Shown one piece after another: positions 29,545 to 37,507 of a stretch of 64,000 nt of DNA. The stretch lies in the NCBI GenBank assembly GCA_049487715.1, contig CP150569.1:310001-374000 (forward strand), read 5' to 3'. A program made the translations under genes and the position numbers. The notes beneath the pieces are model-generated. The model did not search any database and was not told where the DNA came from. It saw only the letters and a list, made by a program, of their open reading frames with translations. The stretch is from Pycnococcus provasolii (Eukaryota; Chlorophyta; Pseudoscourfieldiophyceae; Pseudoscourfieldiales). Each line of letters opens with the position of its first letter. Position 1 is the first letter of the stretch.

Positions 29545-32094
29545 CTATGGCCGACCCTCGATCCCAAAGGAGCATACCCAAGCCTCCGTCGCACGACGTG
29601 CGCGCATACCCAGCGGCGTACTCGCGTGTGGGCCAAAGTGTCCGACGCCGTGCGGGGCGCCGGGCCAAATGTGCACCGAAGCCTCGTTTCCTGCGGCGCG
29701 GAACTTCTCGAAGCAGCGCAAAGTGTCGTCCACAAGAGCATCCTCCGTGCCCACGGAGAATAGGGCTGGCGGCATTTGCGACAGGTCGGAATATATGGGG
29801 GAGACCGAGGGATCCTTTGCGTCCACGCTCTCACACGTAAGCTTCGCGTGCCACTCGTACTCAGCCGTGTTCGTCATCAACCTGCGCTCGCCCCAATTCT
29901 TGGTGCTATCACTGAGACTAAGGTCGTACCAGCCGTACACGAGGTTCACGCTCTTCAACATAGCGCGCACGTCGATTCCGCTGTCGCGCATACGCACAAG
30001 AGCGCAGAGCAGGAGATTCGCACCGGCCGATTCCCCGCCGGCGCAGATACCACCGAAGCTTTCCATGCCAAGTTCATCGGCGCCACCCTCGAGTGCAAGC
30101 CATTGGAGTGCCGCCTGAACCGCGTCCACCGCCTGCGCGTGAGAAGATTCGGGTACGAGCGGGTAGTCAACGCTCACCACCACAAGTCCATGCTCGTTGG
30201 CAAGCTCCTGCAGGCGAGGGTCATTCTGACCGCCACTATCGCCAAAGCAAAAACATCCACCGTGAACTTGGAGATAACAGCCGCGGGCAGCCGTTGCCTC
30301 GGATGGTCGGAAGATGCTCACAGACGAGCGGAGAGCGCCATCCTTGGTTTCCACGACGCGATCCTCGCGTGTTGGCTCGTGTACGTAAGCTCTTCTCCTT
30401 CCATCTCTCCACTCATCCAAGCCTTTCTCCCACACCAGCGGCACGCTTGTACTTGCGCGCTCCACCTCCGCGTCGTTCACTGCAATCACCTCAGGATCTG
30501 GGTCGGGGAGATCACGCAAGTTTGGCAGGCTTTGCATGGGCACATCAAGAGAGACGGTGGAAACGTGTCTTCGAGGCCAACCTGACCACAGCCACCTCAG
30601 AGAGGATCTCCAAACGCCGTTGTCACCCTCGCCGAGCCACTCGTTGGCCTCGCGCTGCATCGCCACCTCGCATCCACCCTGTCCCTCGAGATGTTCAGCG
30701 TGGTATGCGCTGAGCTCGCCGACGCGAGTGACTCGTGGGAGCCTACGGGCCGCAATTGCGGCGGCAATCTGTGAGGCGGAACCGCCTTGCTTAACACCCG
30801 ATAGGAGCATGGAAGCTGCGACGCAGGCATCCTCGATGGCCATATTCGCCCCTTGTCCCAAACTCGGGCAGAAGGCGTGTGCCGCATCACCGAGCAGGAG
30901 AACTTGTCCTTTGTCATCGAGCATCCTCGGCGTGACCTCCTGGAAACGCTCCCAATGCATCTCGTCGGCGTGCTCCACAACCGAGTCCAGCACGAAGCGT
31001 CCAATTTCGTCGAGTGACGACTCTCCAGACTTGGGTGTAAACAGAGCTCGCATTGCCTCCGACGTGCGTGCGATGTCGGGCAACTGACCACCGCGTGGAA
31101 TCCGCACATTGCCGAAAATTCCAATGAGGTCGCCTTCGCTGTTGACGCTTCCGGTGACGGCGGGGATACGCATCGCGCCGACACGTGCGATGCCACGCAT
31201 GCACACCTGCTCGAAGGTGGGATCCGAGGCGAGGTTGGGATGCCGCGTGGCGAGGTTGTCGACATCTGGCGCGTTGTAAACTCGCACGAGGTCGTCTATG
31301 GCACCCCCCGTGGTATCAGGGACAAGGACGCGGAAGTCGCTCACCCCAAGGACATGCGGAGCGGGCAGTTCTCCGCCCTCCACCTGTGCACGCACGCGCG
31401 AGTACCGCCCATCCGTTGCGATGAGAATGTCAGCTTCGACGGTTTCCTCGACGTTCGTGGCCTTGTGCAGAACATTTACGAGCATGTGCCTGCTGCTCCC
31501 TTCCCCCTTGTACTCATATCCAACCACATCGGCGTCCCACTCGATCGCGTCTTGCGGTGCAAACTGCCGAATGGTTCGTTGCACGTCGTCCCACCGCGTT
31601 CTGAGACCGACGCCATCAGCAAGCCCGTCGCAGACGGCGTCGTGAATGTCGTACATCACGTTTCCCGTCATGTCGCGTGCAGACCACCTCCTGACTTCGA
31701 GTCCCACCTTCTTCACTGCGTCGGCGAGTTCCGTGTCTGTGTCGCTTAAGGTGGCGACGCCGTTCGCGTTCAGGAGCAGGTTCAGTCCCGGCGGTCCTTT
31801 CCCTTTTGGCGTTCTTTCGAAGCACCTGATGTGTATCTCTTGCGTCGTGTTGTTTTCTTGTCCTCCGAAGACGATGTGGTTCCTGAGCAGTGCAAGAATC
31901 AAGCCTCCACATATGCCTCCTCCTGCGATGACAACGCGCAGTGGTTGCGTTGATGGCGCGCTCGAAGATGCCGAGGCGGCGACGACGCGTGTGGAGTGAA
32001 GACGTTTGAGCTTAAGCTGGCGCGCCTGACTGCTGTTCGAGACCTGAGGCCGCCGCGACGACGAGGCTGAGCGCCACGAGGGAGCTGAAGCCAT
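29545..32094 (-). CDS. FAD-dependent monooxygenase fused to alpha/beta-hydrolase (HSL-type esterase), plastid-targeted
   Basis: Start at 32094 (MASAPSWRSASSSRR), giving 849 residues; the longer frame upstream is Arg/Pro-rich and looks non-coding. Residues 1-40 are a Ser/Arg-rich leader ending TRVVAAS, typical of a plastid transit peptide. The N-terminal enzyme is a PHBH/UbiH-type flavin monooxygenase: GxGxxG at VVIAGGGICGG (about 54-64), ATDGRYSRVR near 225, and LLLGDAAHAFCPSLGQGAN near 400. From about 600 follows an HSL-family esterase: oxyanion QVHGGCFCFG, nucleophile GESAG near 688, Asp near 783 (VGTEDALVDD) and His near 813 (PHGVGH), so the triad is complete. It probably hydroxylates and hydrolyses related substrates. 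The substrate is unknown. Confidence 0.85.
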   Translation of the reverse strand: MASAPSWRSASSSRRPQVSNSSQARQLKLKRLHSTRVVAASASSSAPSTQPLRVVIAGGGICGGLILALLRNHIVFGGQENNTTQEIHIRCFERTPKGKGPPGLNLLLNANGVATLSDTDTELADAVKKVGLEVRRWSARDMTGNVMYDIHDAVCDGLADGVGLRTRWDDVQRTIRQFAPQDAIEWDADVVGYEYKGEGSSRHMLVNVLHKATNVEETVEADILIATDGRYSRVRAQVEGGELPAPHVLGVSDFRVLVPDTTGGAIDDLVRVYNAPDVDNLATRHPNLASDPTFEQVCMRGIARVGAMRIPAVTGSVNSEGDLIGIFGNVRIPRGGQLPDIARTSEAMRALFTPKSGESSLDEIGRFVLDSVVEHADEMHWERFQEVTPRMLDDKGQVLLLGDAAHAFCPSLGQGANMAIEDACVAASMLLSGVKQGGSASQIAAAIAARRLPRVTRVGELSAYHAEHLEGQGGCEVAMQREANEWLGEGDNGVWRSSLRWLWSGWPRRHVSTVSLDVPMQSLPNLRDLPDPDPEVIAVNDAEVERASTSVPLVWEKGLDEWRDGRRRAYVHEPTREDRVVETKDGALRSSVSIFRPSEATAARGCYLQVHGGCFCFGDSGGQNDPRLQELANEHGLVVVSVDYPLVPESSHAQAVDAVQAALQWLALEGGADELGMESFGGICAGGESAGANLLLCALVRMRDSGIDVRAMLKSVNLVYGWYDLSLSDSTKNWGERRLMTNTAEYEWHAKLTCESVDAKDPSVSPIYSDLSQMPPALFSVGTEDALVDDTLRCFEKFRAAGNEASVHIWPGAPHGVGHFGPHASTPLGMRARRATEAWVCSFGIEGRP

Positions 32095-32510
32095 GTGAAG
32101 TGTGACAGCCGAGGTGAACCGAGTCGTTGACTGCAACGACTTCTTGTTTAAGAAAAGCGCGTGCTGCAAGCGATTTGTGGTTCGCGTGCGCCGGCCCGGC
32201 CGTGTGTGACGTGGGAAAAATAACTTCCGGACGTTTCCCCCTCCCCTTCCCTTCTTCTCTCTCCCCTTGGGCCGTGGTTGGTTGGGGATACGACGTTGAG
32301 CCTTGCACGTGAACGCATCCTGCGAGTGGGCCCTTCTTTGTGCACCTTCTTCCGGACGGCCCGGGTCGCCCGGAGCCCCGGACCCACATAGTGGACGAGT
32401 GGCTGGCGGCGGTGGCACTCGCCTCCACCGAGCTGAATTCACTTATTCACACATCGACACACTTGAGGAAACTTCGCAAGTCGCAGGACACGTCGTAAGT
32501 CGTAACATTG
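32095..32510. other. Intergenic, upstream of the monooxygenase-hydrolase gene
   Basis: Leader and promoter of the minus-strand fusion gene. The minus-strand frame remains open but is Arg/Pro/Gly-rich and lacks domain features, so I treat it as non-coding. GGGCC-containing words are frequent (32196-32390). Confidence 0.4.
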
Positions 32511-32640
32511 ATGGGAGGCCCTGACGGCGGCGCATTCGTCAGCCGGTGTTTCCTGGTTCCGAAGAAGCAGCCGAATCAGTTCCGGATGGTGGTGGACTTG
32601 CGCCATGTGAACGATTTCGCCCTGACACCTCCGTCGCTCT
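32511..32640 (+). mobile_element. Reverse-transcriptase fragment, Ty3/Gypsy-type
   Basis: About 43 codons on the plus strand read FVSRCFLVPKK, then FRMVVDLRHVND. This is the beginning of the palm/fingers region of LTR-retrotransposon reverse transcriptase (the usual form is VPKK-x-G-x-WRMVVDYR-x-LN). It is cut at both ends; no YxDD, RNase H or LTR is nearby. A short remnant, not a functional element. Confidence 0.65.
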
Positions 32641-32834
32641 GCGCGGGTGTCTTCGTCGACGCGCTGTTGTTCTTTTTCGGTTTCGTGCATTCGTTCATGT
32701 AGTGTCCGAACTGTCCGCAGTTGTAGCATTGAATGTGTGACTTGTCTTTTGTCTTCGGATTGTCTTTGTTCGGGCGGTACTGTGTCTGCTGTTTGCGCTT
32801 TGGCTTGTGAATGCCTTTGTTCGTCATGGGACAT
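32640..32834 (-). mobile_element. Gag-like zinc-knuckle fragment, opposite orientation
   Basis: On the minus strand a Lys-rich stretch precedes a CCHC zinc knuckle, CYNCGQFGHYMNEC (32687-32728), the nucleocapsid motif of retrotransposon Gag. The frame then runs into the antisense of the adjacent reverse-transcriptase fragment, so the protein-like part ends near 32640. Polarity is opposite to the RT piece. A cellular CCHC protein is the alternative. Confidence 0.6.
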
Positions 32835-33826
32835 GTGATCGTCGTGTGGTCGTCAACCAGCTTCCTGCACGTCTCCGTGATGGAGATATGGTTAGTTGAC
32901 CAGTTAATTCCTTACCTTTAAGGTCCAGGAGCACGGAAACTCCGCGTCTGGCCTTAGCCGAACTGGAGATACTCCAGTTGGGGTTTGGGCTAACTGCCCA
33001 GACCTCAAACTGGGTCTACCCCAAACCCCCAACTGGGAGTGTCGTCACAGATGACGCGGTTATTATGCGTCGTGACAAGTATCAAAGACATACATATGGG
33101 GCTGAGATGTTTGAAAGGTAAAAAACATGAATTGTGCGAAAATTCGCAGTTTGAGTCGTTATGTGGAAATGTGATGGTAAGATGCTAAGAACATGTCGGA
33201 TTGAGCTGAAAATTTGAGGGAGGACAGCTAATAGTATCAGCTCGGCACTGCGATACGCAGAATATAACTATCAAAGACGTACATATGGGGCTGAGATGTT
33301 TGAAAGGTAAAAAATATGAAATTTTCATAAAACCCTAAACAAACCCCTAATCTGAACCCCTAATCCCCACGGAAATGGTAGATTGGGCACGTAAAAGGCT
33401 CAAGGGGTGTCTGAAGTATATTCCTACCAACGGGCGTCGAGAACACTGCTCTAACAGCCAGGGATATACGGGGGCGCGCAGAAATACCCATTTGGACTAG
33501 TTTTTGGACTAGTACTAGTCCCGGACTAGTGGGCTTCGAGGCACTAGGGGATGGGTGGCGGTTGCGCGTTCCGCTTCGGGCGACCGGTTTCGGACGAGCG
33601 TCGACCGAAGGACGGGCCGAAGGGAAGGGGGGGAGGGGGGTCTGGGGGGGAGGGGCGTTGTTGCGCTTTACCTACTTCCTACCCGTAGGCGAGGTGACCC
33701 CTCTCCCCCGGGGGTGGTGGCGGCGCTTTTTTTGGTTTTCTTTTTGTTGGGATCTAGAGCCCTCCATCACAAGGAACATCCTACCTCGATCACTCCTCTG
33801 TACAGCCTCCGTTCGTCTTCTCAGCC
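32835..33826. other. Intergenic region with direct and inverted repeats
   Basis: No coding frame supported. It has two 52-base near-identical direct repeats (33080-33131 and 33269-33320), an inverted repeat built on CCAGTTGGGG-TTTGGG (32974-32989 against 33019-33037), telomere-like words AACCCCTAA near 33335-33370, and GGGG/GGAGGG low complexity at 33620-33655. The promoter of the C2 protein gene is at the right end. Confidence 0.5.
33080..33320. repeat. Pair of 52-base direct repeats
   Basis: Copies at 33080-33131 and 33269-33320 both begin TATCAAAGAC and share CATATGGGGCTGAGATGTTT; only two or so bases differ. The 137 bases between the copies are not repeated. They sit next to the retroelement fragments and may be footprints of the same insertion. 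Confidence 0.8.
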
Positions 33827-34444
33827 ATGCCCAGCGAGTTCCCCACGCCCGAAGGCGGCGACGCAGGACGGTGGTGCCCCGACGGCAAGGGCACCGGACA
33901 CCACACGCCCGCCGCTGCCAAAGTGAAGAAGTCCATCACCGAAGTCTTCGGCAAAGCCTCCGAGCAGAAGTCGTTCGGATCGGGAAAGTACAGCATGCGC
34001 GTCGAAATCACCTCGTGCAACGTCAAGCGCATCGACCTCAAGGCGTACGGACTCAACGTCCCCAACTGCTGGGTCAAGATCAACGTTGGACCTCACGAAG
34101 CGCGCACCTGCACCCTGTTCGGTCTCGACCCCATCTGGGAGGATGTCTACGAGTTCAAATTCGACACCGAGCCGAAGGACACCGAGTTCAAAGCCACCTT
34201 CTACATGGACGAGGCGCAGGACGGAGGTAAGCAGATTGGCGACACGCAGAGGTTCCTCCTCGAAGTGCTCGTCATTGGAAAGCAGCTGTTCAAGCAGCTC
34301 GTTGTGCCTGGCGGAGGCGTCAACTTCATGGTCACCGCAGATAACTTCGGCAAGGAGGATGTGCCCATGGGCGACACGCTCGGGTTCCTCGACGACGACG
34401 ACGAGGGTGGCATGATGATGGACAGTGACGAGGACGATGAGTAG
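33827..34444 (+). CDS. Small C2-domain-like protein with acidic tail
   Basis: A 205-residue protein from the ATG at 33827 (AGCCATGCC). Residues about 50-135 read as a C2-type beta-sandwich: YSMRVEITSCNVKRIDL, then LFGLDPIWEDVYEFKFD, where the NPxWNE-like strand is conserved as DPIWEDVYEF. The usual calcium-binding Asp loops are mostly absent, so membrane or protein binding without calcium is more likely. A second beta-rich stretch precedes an acidic Met/Asp tail (DDDDEGGMMMDSDEDDE). No signal peptide or membrane segment. Function unknown; a cytosolic adaptor is inference. Confidence 0.65.
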   Translation: MPSEFPTPEGGDAGRWCPDGKGTGHHTPAAAKVKKSITEVFGKASEQKSFGSGKYSMRVEITSCNVKRIDLKAYGLNVPNCWVKINVGPHEARTCTLFGLDPIWEDVYEFKFDTEPKDTEFKATFYMDEAQDGGKQIGDTQRFLLEVLVIGKQLFKQLVVPGGGVNFMVTADNFGKEDVPMGDTLGFLDDDDEGGMMMDSDEDDE

Positions 34445-34601
34445 ATTTTTACCTCAGTCCCGTTTTTGAACTTTTGCGGGTAATTTACGGGCATTGTTCT
34501 CTTTTCTTTGCAAAAAAACTTAAATTTAGATTAACTATGCTAGAGTCCTAGGTAAGTACTGTACGACAGGTCCAACGACAGACATACGTGCAAACTCGCA
34601 C

Positions 34602-35873
34602 CTACAATGCAGCGAGCGTCGTCGTTGATGGGACTGTTAGCAGCGACTTCATCGCCGCATCGTAGCCCTCCTTAACACCCGCGCGAATTATTTCTGGCTC
34701 ACAGCACAAACTACCAACGTCATGAGGACCAGGCGCGATTGAGTACACGTATCTTTCGTGGCGAGACGGTGGCGACTCACTGTCGACTACGCCGACATTC
34801 GCACCCCACTCGGCAAGCGCGTCGAGCGCTTCCGCCCACGCGAAGGGCGAAATCGTGAGCTGGTCCAGCCACTCGCGATCCGGAATGCCAAAGGCATGAA
34901 ATGCGGAAGGGAAGCCGTCACCGCCACGCCGCCGACGCCGCCACGCTTCGCGTATTTCCGGCGTCGGGCTCATCAGAAGCTCCTGTGTCGCGGCGTCTCC
35001 TAGGTTTCTGAACAAACCACCGAAGCCTGAGTCGAACGTCGTCTGCGCGGACGTCAGCACAAGCACGTGCGTGCATCCATTCGACAGTGCGGAATAGATT
35101 GGCACAGGCTCAGTGACCATCGGGTCTGTAAGGGTTTCGCTAACAGAGCTGTGCGGCTTGGCCGCGCCCACGCCAGGTGGCGACGCGGATATTCTCAGGG
35201 CCTCTCGTAAGTGCCGTTCGTTTGAAAACGAGCAAAACGAACGCGTGGCGCCGCTCAGGCAGTCTGCTGCTAACACGTGTAGCTCCGTGGGATGAGATAT
35301 GACCCGGTCCCAGTCGAGTGGCACGTCTTGGTTCATGATGCTGTCGATAAGCACACCAATGTCAAGCAGGCCACCCGCACGTGCGACGAATCTTCGCAGC
35401 GAAATGAAGCCAGAATCGGGCAAATTGTTCGCATACACGTCAACGCCCTCCATTTGCTTGCTAAAGTAGTACGTGAGATTGCATGCACCTGCACTGCTAC
35501 CATAGGCTGCATCGAAGCAGTTCGCGTCGAATCCAAGCTCGCTAAGTGCCTTGAGCATTCCCGCAGTAACGCAACCTCTCATGCCGCCACCCTCCACAGC
35601 TAGTCCCACCTTGAACGGATCGTTGCGTCTTTCAGGACACGACTTCTCGCGTCTTCGCTTTGCAAGAATGTCCAGAACTGGGTGAGTTTGTCCGTCACTA
35701 TGGATAGGGCACTCGCCACCACGTGTGCCACCACCGCTGTCCGTTAAGGCGTGCAAGCTTAAGGCGCCTTGTCGTCCCGAACGAAGTCTCCGGTGGCATT
35801 GCGTGACTCGACGTTTGTTCTTGCCCTGATAAATGTGGTGTTGGCGGAGCGCACCGCAAGTGTGCAGCTGCAT
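34602..35873 (-). CDS. Patatin-like phospholipase
   Basis: 423 residues in the longest frame. From about residue 88 it has the patatin fold: GLAVEGGGMRGCVTAGML (glycine-rich oxyanion loop), nucleophile elbow GSSAG near 125, and the second dyad residue, probably the Asp of LTDPMVTEPVPI near 247 (this replaces the usual DGG/DGA; bacterial RssA/YchK-type proteins have a similar TDG-VTEPVP). Patatins hydrolyse acyl chains from membrane lipids or lysolipids. The first 60 residues (MQLHTCGALRQHH...) are doubtful: in the overlapping frame, 35759 to about 36000 encodes a more protein-like hydrophobic leader (VARSLALAVAVVYVTCS) that stops exactly where this frame becomes convincing. An upstream exon or a one-base indel is possible. 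Confidence 0.8.
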   Translation of the reverse strand: MQLHTCGALRQHHIYQGKNKRRVTQCHRRLRSGRQGALSLHALTDSGGGTRGGECPIHSDGQTHPVLDILAKRRREKSCPERRNDPFKVGLAVEGGGMRGCVTAGMLKALSELGFDANCFDAAYGSSAGACNLTYYFSKQMEGVDVYANNLPDSGFISLRRFVARAGGLLDIGVLIDSIMNQDVPLDWDRVISHPTELHVLAADCLSGATRSFCSFSNERHLREALRISASPPGVGAAKPHSSVSETLTDPMVTEPVPIYSALSNGCTHVLVLTSAQTTFDSGFGGLFRNLGDAATQELLMSPTPEIREAWRRRRRGGDGFPSAFHAFGIPDREWLDQLTISPFAWAEALDALAEWGANVGVVDSESPPSRHERYVYSIAPGPHDVGSLCCEPEIIRAGVKEGYDAAMKSLLTVPSTTTLAAL

Positions 35874-36299
35874 GTTACGTAGACGACTGCAACTGCAAGT
35901 GCGAGTGAGCGAGCAACCGCCTTAACGTGGACAGCACGAGAAGAATGACGGAGAGAATCGAAAATGGCGCAGATGAACGTTCGAAACGGAACCCTTTTAT
36001 TTTCTGCAGCACGTTGACAGCAGTTGACGTGGCGGAGAAAGTGGGAAAAAGGAATGGGACAAAAACTGCGTACCACCCAATACAACGTGCATGCAGACCT
36101 GGGTTGTACATACCACCAAATACAGCGCGCATGTAAGTCGGTGGTTGGCCGATGGCCCGATGCCCGATGCCCCGATGGCACCACCGTTGCCTGTTGGGTG
36201 TCTGATGCGTCGCGTGGGCGGATGGATGTGCGAAGTGATGGTGGTGGCACGCGCAAAAGTCTCGACACTTCATGTCTCATGATTACACCTCATTTCAGG
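35874..36299. other. Intergenic, or 5' part of the patatin gene
   Basis: Between the patatin gene and the next minus-strand gene. Minus-strand frames here (to 35759 and 35875) contain a hydrophobic stretch that could be the true N-terminus of the patatin protein. CCCAATACAACG/CCAAATACAGCG-type words repeat at 36076 and 36115. Nothing else supported. Confidence 0.35.
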
Positions 36300-37118
36300 C
36301 TAGGAGAGCGAGTTCCAAAATAGCACACCAACGACGCTTACGCCTATGAGCACGGGAAGCGAGCTGACAAGGTACAAAGGAATGAAGCCGAGCGGTCCAG
36401 GAAGACCCTCCGTGTCGTTCGCGCCGCCGCCGCCGCCCATGCCCAAGCCACCCGAGGGTACACGAACGCTGCCAGGCGTCGAGGCGGCGTAGTCGCTCGC
36501 CATGGGTGCGCCTTCGCCAGGCATCGCGTCGGAGTCCGCGTCGAGGTCCGGCCAGTTGACCATTTCGCGCGCGAGCTGCTCGAGGACCACCCCGTCTGCG
36601 GGAACCAAGCCCTGTTCAATCTCGTAGAGTGCTGCGGCAATTTCGTCGCGCGACACACCGCTTTCATCCTCGATTCCCATTTCCTGCCTACGTCGCTTTT
36701 CCGACGGGTCTTCGATGCTGAGCGTGAGTCGCACTTCGTTGAAGGTCATGTCGCGCTTCACCTTGAGCGTCTGGAGCACGTCCAGCACGGTGTCAACGAG
36801 CGCGCGCGCTTCGTCGTCGTCGCATGCGTCGTACGGCATTCCCGGCGTCGTCAGCGACGTCGCGAGCGTTCCGAGCACTTCCCCTCGTTCTTCTTCGAGT
36901 TGTCTGAAGAAGGCGTCTACGTCGCCTTGCGTGCGCACAACCTCCCCCGGCTCAAAGTCCGACGCCTTCAACAACGAGGACCGTTTCGAGTCCGGTCCTC
37001 GTTGAAGGCGACCGAAAGGAAAGGACCGCGTCATAGGGTGGTGGTGAGGAACATGAGCAGCATGAGCACGACAGCGTGTACCTCGTTGAATCTTCAAACT
37101 AGAAAGAGCAAGGGGCAT
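36300..37118 (-). CDS. Plastid-type protein with C-terminal membrane anchor
   Basis: 272 residues from 37118, or 244 from the second ATG at 37034 (MTRSFPFGRLQ). The N-terminus is basic and His/Arg-rich, consistent with a plastid or mitochondrial leader. The middle is soluble and helical: TFNEVRLTLSIEDPSEK, then ESGVSRDEIAAALYEIEQG and LAREMVNWPDLD. A Gly-rich hinge leads to one C-terminal hydrophobic segment, FIPLYLVSSLPVLIGVSVVG, ending close to the C-terminus. The pattern reminds me of a nucleus-encoded thylakoid assembly factor (PSA3/PDE329 of plants), but I recall that family only loosely and the match is untested. A 17-bp inverted repeat lies inside the coding region (36963-37010). Confidence 0.6.
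   Translation of the reverse strand: MPLALSSLKIQRGTRCRAHAAHVPHHHPMTRSFPFGRLQRGPDSKRSSLLKASDFEPGEVVRTQGDVDAFFRQLEEERGEVLGTLATSLTTPGMPYDACDDDEARALVDTVLDVLQTLKVKRDMTFNEVRLTLSIEDPSEKRRRQEMGIEDESGVSRDEIAAALYEIEQGLVPADGVVLEQLAREMVNWPDLDADSDAMPGEGAPMASDYAASTPGSVRVPSGGLGMGGGGGANDTEGLPGPLGFIPLYLVSSLPVLIGVSVVGVLFWNSLS
36963..37010. repeat. 17-bp inverted repeat with 3-base bulge inside a coding region
   Basis: Left arm 36963-36982 (cgccttcaa, CAA bulge, cgaggacc), an 11-base loop, and the right arm 36994-37010, its reverse complement. The RNA could form a strong hairpin near the 5' end of the message. Confidence 0.8.
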
Positions 37119-37507
37119 CTTAACTACTCAGTTCAGAGAAGGGGAGAAATGGGTATTGCGGATAAGATACGGGGTGAGATGGAAGAAGAGAGACCAGGAA
37201 TTATTATAATCCGGGAGGCCGAGGGGTACGGGGAGGGGATCCCGAATGGAATTGTAAGAATGTTCCCATACTCTCTCTCCCAAACTCCTCTTGTTGCCCA
37301 AACCCTAACAAACTTTTGCTAATGGCAATTGGAGGTTGGAGAGTTCCCCTGGGAGATTATTCCCCTGGGTTAGGGTTAGGGTTAGGGTTAGGGTTAGGGT
37401 TAGGGTTAGGGTTAGGGTTACGGCCTCTCCCTTCCCCCTCTTTTGGCTGCCTGGTCCCGTTTGGAATATTTTCCGCAGGTTTTTTTCATTTTGGAACATC
37501 CGAAGAT
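37119..37507. other. Divergent promoter region with interstitial telomeric repeats
   Basis: It separates the anchored plastid protein gene (minus) from the AAE14-like gene (plus). It contains eight TTAGGG units (37370-37417), listed separately, and AACCCTAAC at 37301. The open frame through the repeats encodes only a (Gly-Leu)n run and is not taken as coding. Confidence 0.6.
37370..37417 (+). repeat. Interstitial telomere-type repeat (TTAGGG)8
   Basis: Eight perfect TTAGGG units in the 5' flank of the AAE14-like gene, 90 bases upstream of its likely start. Coding genes lie on both sides, so this is not a chromosome end. Isolated CCCTAA/TTAGGG words also occur at 53092-53103 and 59137-59200. 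Confidence 0.95.

Noticed and set aside
33529-34230. 233-codon plus-strand frame overlapping the C2 protein
   Set aside because: Arg/His-rich shifted-frame shadow; the C2 pattern is in the frame starting at 33827.
37370-37417. Chromosome end at the TTAGGG run
   Set aside because: Genes continue on both sides and only eight units are present, so it is interstitial.
37305-37499. Minus-strand (Thr-Leu)n frame
   Set aside because: It is the reverse reading of the telomere-type repeat.
37316-37507. N-terminal extension of the AAE14-like protein through a (Gly-Leu)n run
   Set aside because: The run is only the translation of TTAGGG repeats and starts from a weak codon; the ATG at 37508 gives a sensible protein.
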